Source: Lachnospiraceae bacterium (GTDB lineage: Bacteria > Bacillota > Clostridia > Lachnospirales > Lachnospiraceae). From it: a stretch of 28,607 nucleotides of DNA. The translations under genes and the position numbers were made by a program. The notes beneath the pieces were generated by a model that saw only the letters and a list, made by a program, of their open reading frames with translations, searched no databases and had not been told where the DNA came from. The stretch is from assembly GCA_009774375.1 (NCBI GenBank), contig VSNO01000039.1:1-28607 (forward strand). The letters are read 5' to 3'. This document shows positions 24,826 through 28,607 of this stretch, piece by piece (within the stretch, counting starts at the first letter, position 1; each line of letters opens with the position of its first letter).

Positions 24826-25155
24826 CTATTTACGCAGGGATGATTTTAAGGCCTGTATTGTATTCGTGATTATCATAAGTTCATGGCTGGAACAGTCGTC
24901 TAAAAGGCTGCCGATTTCGGTCTTGTATGTCAGTTCTGCATTATCCAGCTCGTCACATAAAAGCTGGTCGGCAGAACAGGACAGAGCATTCAGGATAGCG
25001 ATAAAGACCTTTAAGCTGGGGATGCAGTTGCCGGTCTCGATGTGGGAGATATGGGTTGTGCCGACGTCGCATAATTCCGCCAGCCTTTCCTGCGACATAT
25101 TGCGGGCTGTCCTCTGTTTCCTGATTTTACTGCCGATTGATTTATAATCTATCAT
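24826..25155 (-). CDS. XRE-family helix-turn-helix regulator
   Basis: This is a 109-aa cytoplasmic regulator. The N-terminal Cro/CI-type domain (about 4-62) reads IGSKIRKQRTARNMSQERLAELCDVGTTHISHIETGNCIPSLKVFIAILNAL, in which recognition helix residues THISHIE are clear. A short C-terminal helix region (about 70-109) may mediate dimerisation. The ATG at 25155 is preferred because AGAGG lies 8 bases upstream; a GTG three codons earlier overlaps that ribosome site. It is divergent from the sigma-D-type gene at 25327, with direct repeats between them, so it may control itself and its neighbour. Confidence 0.92.
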   Translation of the reverse strand: MIDYKSIGSKIRKQRTARNMSQERLAELCDVGTTHISHIETGNCIPSLKVFIAILNALSCSADQLLCDELDNAELTYKTEIGSLLDDCSSHELMIITNTIQALKSSLRK

Positions 25156-25173
25156 GGATACCACCTCTATTGC

Positions 25174-25223
25174 ATTGTAAGTGCAAATCGATAAGCTAAT
25201 AATGACTTAAAAGTGCAGATGGA
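25174..25223 (-). promoter_or_regulatory. XRE promoter candidate with direct-repeat operator
   Basis: On the minus strand a -10 TACAAT (25179-25174) precedes the XRE gene, with a weak -35 TTATTA 17 bases upstream. On the plus strand AAGTGCAAATCGA (25179-25191) and AAGTGCAGATGGA (25211-25223) form a direct repeat 32 bases apart, about three helical turns. A partial third copy, TAATGCAGAAAC, starts at 25229. This fits autoregulation by the XRE protein. Confidence 0.45.
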
Positions 25224-25243
25224 CTAAATAATGCAGAAACTCT

Positions 25244-25270
25244 TAAAAATTTTTGTTGGAATGACGATAT
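25244..25270 (+). promoter_or_regulatory. Sigma-D (flagellar sigma-28) type promoter
   Basis: TAAA (25244-25247), 15 bases, then GACGATAT (25263-25270). The Bacillus sigma-D consensus is TAAA - about 15 - GCCGATAT, so 11 of 12 bases match with ideal spacing. The predicted start near 25277 leaves a leader of about 50 bases with AAAGGAGGA before the ATG at 25327. Confidence 0.65.
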
Positions 25271-25326
25271 ATACAATAAAGCCATGAAACGGATTTCAAA
25301 TATTTTTATCAAAGGAGGATGATGGT

Positions 25327-25989
25327 ATGAATATTAGTTTTAATGCAGGCGGTTCCGGTTATACAGGAATCAACACTAACAGCAAGCAGTATAAGGCAGC
25401 GGCAAAGGATCATTTAGACAAACTCATTGCGGAAGAGGCAATGATGACGCCCGAACAAAAAATGTTATATGAATTATTGGGCGGGCGCGAAGCACATATG
25501 AGGAATGTCATGCAGAATTATAATTCTGACGGAGATTTTGTCGGACCGGGCGGAGTAGTTGTGCCGGGGATGTATCACGGAGAAGATGGCACCGTAGACC
25601 GTTCAACATGGCAGCAGTTGATAAATGTTTCCGATGATGCGCGGCAGAAGATGTTCGACAATGTGAAAAGGGAATTCATTCAGGAGAATGGCATTTCCAA
25701 TGGCGATACAACGAAACGGTCGCAAGTATTCAGGGAATATCAATTAAGCGTAAAGAAGGAAGACCGTGCGAAGGGAACATGGACTTTGCAGCAGTATGAA
25801 GGGAAATACCGTTCTGCGATGTATGCGGCGGTAAAGGCGGCTAATCCCAACTGGCAGCCGGGACAGCCTTTTGATCCGGGCATACTGGACAGCGTTACAA
25901 GGGAATCCGTGGAAAGCCAGCTTGTCAAAAGTGGAAATACGTTTGTAAAAAAGCCGTCTTTGGGCAGCACATTGGATATGAAGATATAA
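25327..25989 (+). CDS. Unrecognised protein, possibly motility-regulated
   Basis: This 220-aa hydrophilic protein has no signal peptide or membrane helix. The N-terminus MNISFNAGGSGYTGINTNS is Gly/Asn/Ser-rich and looks flexible. A helical, charged region follows (about 20-75). The middle has a Gly-rich turn GDFVGPGGVVVPGMYHGEDG, and the rest is mixed with no catalytic motif. AAAGGAGGA is ideal and a sigma-D type promoter lies 57 bases upstream. It may belong to the same loose group as the next gene, tentatively DUF3879-like, but I cannot confirm that. A motility-linked or exported role is inferred only from the promoter and the flexible N-terminus. Confidence 0.75.
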   Translation: MNISFNAGGSGYTGINTNSKQYKAAAKDHLDKLIAEEAMMTPEQKMLYELLGGREAHMRNVMQNYNSDGDFVGPGGVVVPGMYHGEDGTVDRSTWQQLINVSDDARQKMFDNVKREFIQENGISNGDTTKRSQVFREYQLSVKKEDRAKGTWTLQQYEGKYRSAMYAAVKAANPNWQPGQPFDPGILDSVTRESVESQLVKSGNTFVKKPSLGSTLDMKI

Positions 25990-26243
25990 GGATTACACCC
26001 GATTCCGCAGAGGAGCATAAAACCTTGCCCCTGCGGAATGCCCGGACTTATGGGCGGCATGAAACTTTTTTGAGGATTGTTTCGTATACTTAGCGGAGGG
26101 AGGTGTTTGTCATGGGAATTAGGGACAAAGGAAGTTAGGGGAATGTGTTTCGTGATAAATTGCTCGGACTTATTATGAGGGAGCAGGAGCGGCTCTGACC
26201 GACAGAGGAGCCATGATAATAAAATAATCGGAGGAATTGAAAA
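25990..26243 (+). other. Intergenic region with hairpin and a broken micro-frame
   Basis: A 9-bp stem ATTCCGCAG (26002-26010) / CTGCGGAAT (26031-26039), followed by a small GCCC/GGGC hairpin and then six T at 26066, could terminate the upstream gene. Further on, a very strong GGAGGGAGG precedes ATG 26112, whose frame reads MGIRDKGS, then an amber codon (26136), then GNVFRDKLLGLIMREQERL and a stop (26196). The latter may be a gene remnant or a leader frame. Confidence 0.4.
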
Positions 26244-26888
26244 ATGAGCGTAAATGGAATAGGACAGAATTTTTATCAGAACAACATATCAACGAACAAG
26301 TATAACAGGAGCAGGGCCGGACAGTTTTATCCGCAGAAACAGGCAGCAGAGGCATCTGCCCCCACAGGTACAAGGCAGAATGCCAATGTGCAGGATATAT
26401 ATGAATCACTTAAATCAACAAATCCGCTGGCAGGACAGGAGGAAGGCACTGTATCAAATGACAGCGGCCTGACCACGTGGTACAAAGGCAAGACATTGGA
26501 AGAATGGGCGTTGACAGCACCAAAATATACAGATCCGGCAACGGGTCTCTCATGGTATGTTATAGACGGCAAACAGCCATATATGACAGGGGAAGATGCT
26601 GAAAAATTTTGGAAAATGTGCAAGGAGACGGGAGAATTTCCGGTGAAAAAATTTGCGGAAATGACAGGAATGATACAGTACCTTGATGACAATACGGTTG
26701 CTTATGTGGGTGATAACGGTACCGTAATCAAGTCAAAGGACGGGAAGGAACTGGAGGTTGACACTTCATCAATGACATATGACATGATTATGAACATGTT
26801 CAAGAATCTGCCGAAAAGCGGGAATTACTTTGACAGTGCATATTGGCAGAAGAATATCCAGAAGGCTATGTTTTCTGCTGAACAGTGA
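26244..26888 (+). CDS. Unrecognised protein, tentatively DUF3879-like
   Basis: This 214-aa hydrophilic protein has no signal peptide. The N-terminus MSVNGIGQNFYQNNISTNKY is Asn-rich, and a disordered Gln/Ala-rich stretch runs to about residue 55. A folded part then shows TWYKGKTLEEWALTAPKY, LSWYVIDGKQPYMTGEDAEKFW and a beta-rich VAYVGDNGTVIKSKDGKELEV. The DUF3879 label is from memory and tentative. CGGAGGAATTG gives a clear start. It stands between two other proteins with short flexible N-termini, which suggests a set; no enzyme motif is visible. Confidence 0.72.
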   Translation: MSVNGIGQNFYQNNISTNKYNRSRAGQFYPQKQAAEASAPTGTRQNANVQDIYESLKSTNPLAGQEEGTVSNDSGLTTWYKGKTLEEWALTAPKYTDPATGLSWYVIDGKQPYMTGEDAEKFWKMCKETGEFPVKKFAEMTGMIQYLDDNTVAYVGDNGTVIKSKDGKELEVDTSSMTYDMIMNMFKNLPKSGNYFDSAYWQKNIQKAMFSAEQ

Positions 26889-26946
26889 TGCGCTACATAT
26901 ACTTGGAATGGGGATTGAGTGACGGCAGAGGATTATCATGGCATGA

Positions 26947-26971
26947 ATGGGGTGGAACTACACCACCCCAT
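26947..26971 (+). promoter_or_regulatory. Perfect hairpin between two accessory genes
   Basis: ATGGGGTGG / CCACCCCAT is a perfect 9-bp GC-rich stem with loop AACTACA. No T-run follows. It lies in a 183-base gap that has no believable gene, about 100 bases before the next start codon. It may be a processing or stability element. Confidence 0.5.
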
Positions 26972-27071
26972 ATCCCTAATACCCAACAGAGCAAGGCAGA
27001 CATTCCCGGTTTCTGGCAGATTAGCAAATTCGGGGAGCAGGGGCGGTTTCCGCAGAAAGGACATTTTTGAT

Positions 27072-27584
27072 ATGGAGATAACGGGAATTAAGAATATACA
27101 TCCGGCAGCATCAAAGGCATCATCCAGGAAAGGCTGGAAGCTGACGGACTCCCTCCGGGAGAAGATAACGGCGCTTGCGAGGGAGGATGCGGCGCAGGGT
27201 GTCTATATGGGGAACCAGTTCCTCGCCCTGCGGAAAAGCGAGGTGGCGAAAGTTGCGCCGGACAGGGCGGCGCTGATGGGGAAGGTCAGCCAGAGGATGA
27301 CGGACATGAAGGAAATCGAGGAAGCGGACAGGAGGTGGCTGTGCCTCCTGTTCGGAGAGCCTTATGAGGCGAGGTTCCAGTCCGGGGGAGCCGCCCATGT
27401 GTATGACGAAAACGGCGACGAGGTGCTGACCTATACGGCGGGCGTGGGCTGGCATGAGAAGGAGTCGAAGGCGGAGACGGAAGTGCATGGCGCATTGAAG
27501 GCTGCCTACTATGGTGCGTACCATGCGGCGAGGCAGGAGATAAACGGACTGGAGGGACAGGGCGGTTTTGACGCGAGGGCGTAG
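27072..27584 (+). CDS. Unrecognised GC-rich gene product
   Basis: This 170-aa protein begins MEITGIKNIHPAASKASSRKG, a short flexible start like that of the two genes before it. A helical charged part follows (SLREKITALAREDAAQGVY, then VAPDRAALMGKVSQRMTDMKEIEEADRRWL). A beta-like part is AAHVYDENGDEVLTYTAGVGWHEKESKAE. It ends with a helix, ALKAAYYGAYHAARQEI. ATG 27072 is chosen for AGAAAGGA ten bases upstream; a GTG at 26919 would add 51 residues that cover the hairpin and look non-coding. The gene is strikingly GC-rich next to its neighbours. No family is recognised. It is 14 bases before the lipoprotein gene. Confidence 0.72.
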   Translation: MEITGIKNIHPAASKASSRKGWKLTDSLREKITALAREDAAQGVYMGNQFLALRKSEVAKVAPDRAALMGKVSQRMTDMKEIEEADRRWLCLLFGEPYEARFQSGGAAHVYDENGDEVLTYTAGVGWHEKESKAETEVHGALKAAYYGAYHAARQEINGLEGQGGFDARA

Positions 27585-27598
27585 GGAGAGATTTATCT

Positions 27599-27955
27599 AT
27601 GAAAAGAATAAGTATCTTTGGATTTGCCGTTTTTATGGCTGTTGCATTATGTGCCTGCAGTGAGAAGCAGGAGCTGATTAACATGAGTACCATCGAAAGC
27701 AGTGATTACACTGCCATTGTATGGGAGGACAGAACCTATGTGCCATTCTGCGTGATTTCCAAAAGTGACTGCGGTGCGCAGATAGGTTACGTTAATGGAG
27801 ATACAGATGACAGGGTATGCGGGTACGGCGATTATCCGGTGGCAGAGTGGATCGCCAATTATCTTACTGTGGATGGCGGTGCAATGCTGTATAAAGAGAT
27901 AAATGTTACTGATATTCCGGACGGTTTACAGTCGGAGTATGAGTGGAATCATTAA
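27599..27955 (+). CDS. Small lipoprotein
   Basis: This 118-aa protein has a signal peptide (KRISIFGFAVFMAVALCAC) whose lipobox LCAC gives lipidated Cys20. The outside part is small, with one Cys pair (VPFCVISKSDCG) and a third Cys in DRVCGYGDYP. The motif AIVWEDRTYVPF is common in small uncharacterised Clostridial lipoproteins. GGGAGAG precedes the ATG. It is probably co-transcribed with the GC-rich gene upstream and followed by a terminator-like hairpin. Function is unknown. Confidence 0.82.
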   Translation: MKRISIFGFAVFMAVALCACSEKQELINMSTIESSDYTAIVWEDRTYVPFCVISKSDCGAQIGYVNGDTDDRVCGYGDYPVAEWIANYLTVDGGAMLYKEINVTDIPDGLQSEYEWNH

Positions 27956-27993
27956 GAACCACGGAAGAAAGCCAATAATGCACAAACGATAAA

Positions 27994-28035
27994 AGGGAAT
28001 CAGGCAGGAACATTTCACGTTCTGTCTGGTTCCCT
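27994..28035 (+). terminator. Terminator-like hairpin after the lipoprotein gene
   Basis: AGGGAATCAGGCAGGAAC pairs with GTTCTGTCTGGTTCCCT over about 17 positions (one mismatch, one bulged base, some G-T pairs) with loop ATTTCAC. Only TTGTT follows, so the T-tract is poor. Confidence 0.6.
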
Positions 28036-28120
28036 TGTTCCATATCAGTGCGGGGAGGCGGTGGTGGAAGTCATAAAATAAGGCCGGTTATCGGTCTGGA
28101 TGTAAAGGAGGCGGTGGCAG

Positions 28121-28303
28121 ATGGAAGTGGTCAGATGCCCGAACCCCAAATGCAGGCGGCGCATTTTGGATGATGAAGGGACTGAGACGGAGTGGACGGT
28201 CCTGGAGATCAAATGCCAGCACTGTGGAAAGCTGGTGAGGCTGTACTGCGGCCCGGACGGGATAGAAGCGGGTATATATGAGAGGAAAAAACGGCGGAGG
28301 TGA
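28121..28303 (+). CDS. Tiny zinc-ribbon protein, Com-like
   Basis: This 60-aa protein has two Cys pairs: CPNPKC near the start and CQHCGK in the middle, joined by about 25 residues (VLEIKCQHCGKLVRLYC), with a basic tail ERKKRRR. The spacing and the EIKCxxCGK motif resemble the Mu-phage Com family of zinc-binding translation activators. AAAGGAGG lies 9 bases before the ATG. A second, related frame follows at 28463. Zinc and nucleic-acid binding is inferred from the cysteines and basic tail. Confidence 0.75.
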   Translation: MEVVRCPNPKCRRRILDDEGTETEWTVLEIKCQHCGKLVRLYCGPDGIEAGIYERKKRRR

Positions 28304-28318
28304 TTCTGCTGTTTTTTT
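28286..28318 (+). terminator. Rho-independent terminator at the end of the first zinc-ribbon gene
   Basis: AAAAAACGGCGG / CTGCTGTTTTTT (12 bp with two G-T pairs, 8-base loop) ends in seven T. The left arm is inside the coding sequence and the stop codon is in the loop. Confidence 0.75.
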
Positions 28319-28462
28319 ATGCAGAAGTGATTAAGACAGTGTTTTCCGGCCAATACTGATAACAGGCAATGGAAATTTTTGGAAGTTTCCACCGATGGGA
28401 CATTTTATGCAGGATGCATAACATGGCTTTGTCATCCAAAACAGGCTGTGGAGGTATACGGT

Positions 28463-28607
28463 ATGTGTATGGTCAGATGTCCCGCTTGCAAAGGACGGAT
28501 CTGCGATATTATTGCCACCGCGGGAGGGCGCGTAGTCTTAAAGGTGAGGTGCCCAGAATGCGGGAGGATAGTCAAATTGGAATGGCTACTACAGGTCACG
28601 GAAACAG
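28463..28607 (+). CDS. Second zinc-ribbon protein, Com-like (3' end cut off)
   Basis: An open frame of at least 48 codons runs off the window end. It begins MCMVRCPACKGRICDI and continues VVLKVRCPECGRIVKLEW, with CPAC and CPEC pairs about 25 residues apart. It is clearly a paralogue of the protein encoded at 28121 (RCP..C..RI, then C..CG..V.L). GGAGG stands 8 bases before the ATG at 28463; a second ATG two codons later is possible. The basic tail, if any, is beyond the window. Confidence 0.75.
   Translation, partial: MCMVRCPACKGRICDIIATAGGRVVLKVRCPECGRIVKLEWLLQVTET

Noticed and set aside
24662..25147. Plus-strand frame opposite the XRE gene
   Set aside because: The minus-strand product is a textbook helix-turn-helix protein with a ribosome site; the plus-strand frame lacks one and has no family features.
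26885..27070. 61-codon frame between two accessory genes
   Set aside because: It overlaps the stop codon of the previous gene, includes the perfect hairpin at 26947 and has no ribosome site of its own.
26919..27071. GTG-started 51-residue extension of the GC-rich gene
   Set aside because: The extension runs across the hairpin and a low-quality spacer; the ATG at 27072 has AGAAAGGA and an N-terminus like its neighbours.

Overview
The window looks like a chromosomal segment of an anaerobic gut Firmicute of the Lachnospiraceae type (Clostridia). The evidence is strong AGGAGG ribosome sites, an LplB/YtcP/LipO-type sugar importer with GH3 and SGNH enzymes, the yqeG-aroE and aroQ-efp neighbourhoods, pyruvate phosphate dikinase, a DUF5688-like protein and a BceRSAB-like peptide-resistance module. 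A candidate sigma-D (flagellar) promoter suggests a motile species. The genus is not certain.

Region 1 (1-7536) is a glycan-use locus. It holds two permeases (the first cut by the window edge), a lipoprotein binding protein, a LacI-type regulator, an SGNH/DUF4886-like hydrolase and a cytoplasmic GH3 beta-glycosidase, and ends in a strong terminator. The likely logic is import of an oligosaccharide followed by deacylation and exo-hydrolysis inside the cell.

Region 2 (7539-9775) is a PadR - DUF1700 - DUF4097 envelope operon with a consensus promoter and three operator-like boxes. Region 3 (9824-11941) has two short NikD/NikE-sized DppD/DppF ATPases on either side of an AAC(6')-like acetyltransferase, with no permease or binding protein nearby.

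Region 4 (11979-19099) is housekeeping: yqeG, aroE, aroK, aroQ, efp, a DUF5688-like gene and ppdK. The ppdK gene has its own consensus promoter and terminator.

Region 5 (19100-24529) begins with about 600 bases of non-coding DNA that includes a hairpin-plus-tandem repeat element. It continues with an AT-richer response regulator, intramembrane-sensing kinase, ABC ATPase, FtsX-type permease and small membrane protein. A perfect inverted repeat ahead of the ATPase is a good operator candidate.

Region 6 (24530-28607) is accessory. An XRE regulator on the minus strand diverges from a gene with a near-perfect sigma-D promoter. Then come three unrecognised proteins with short flexible N-termini, a small lipoprotein and two tiny zinc-ribbon (Com-like) proteins, the last cut by the window end. 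The motility-promoter-linked set is the best candidate here for an undescribed system.
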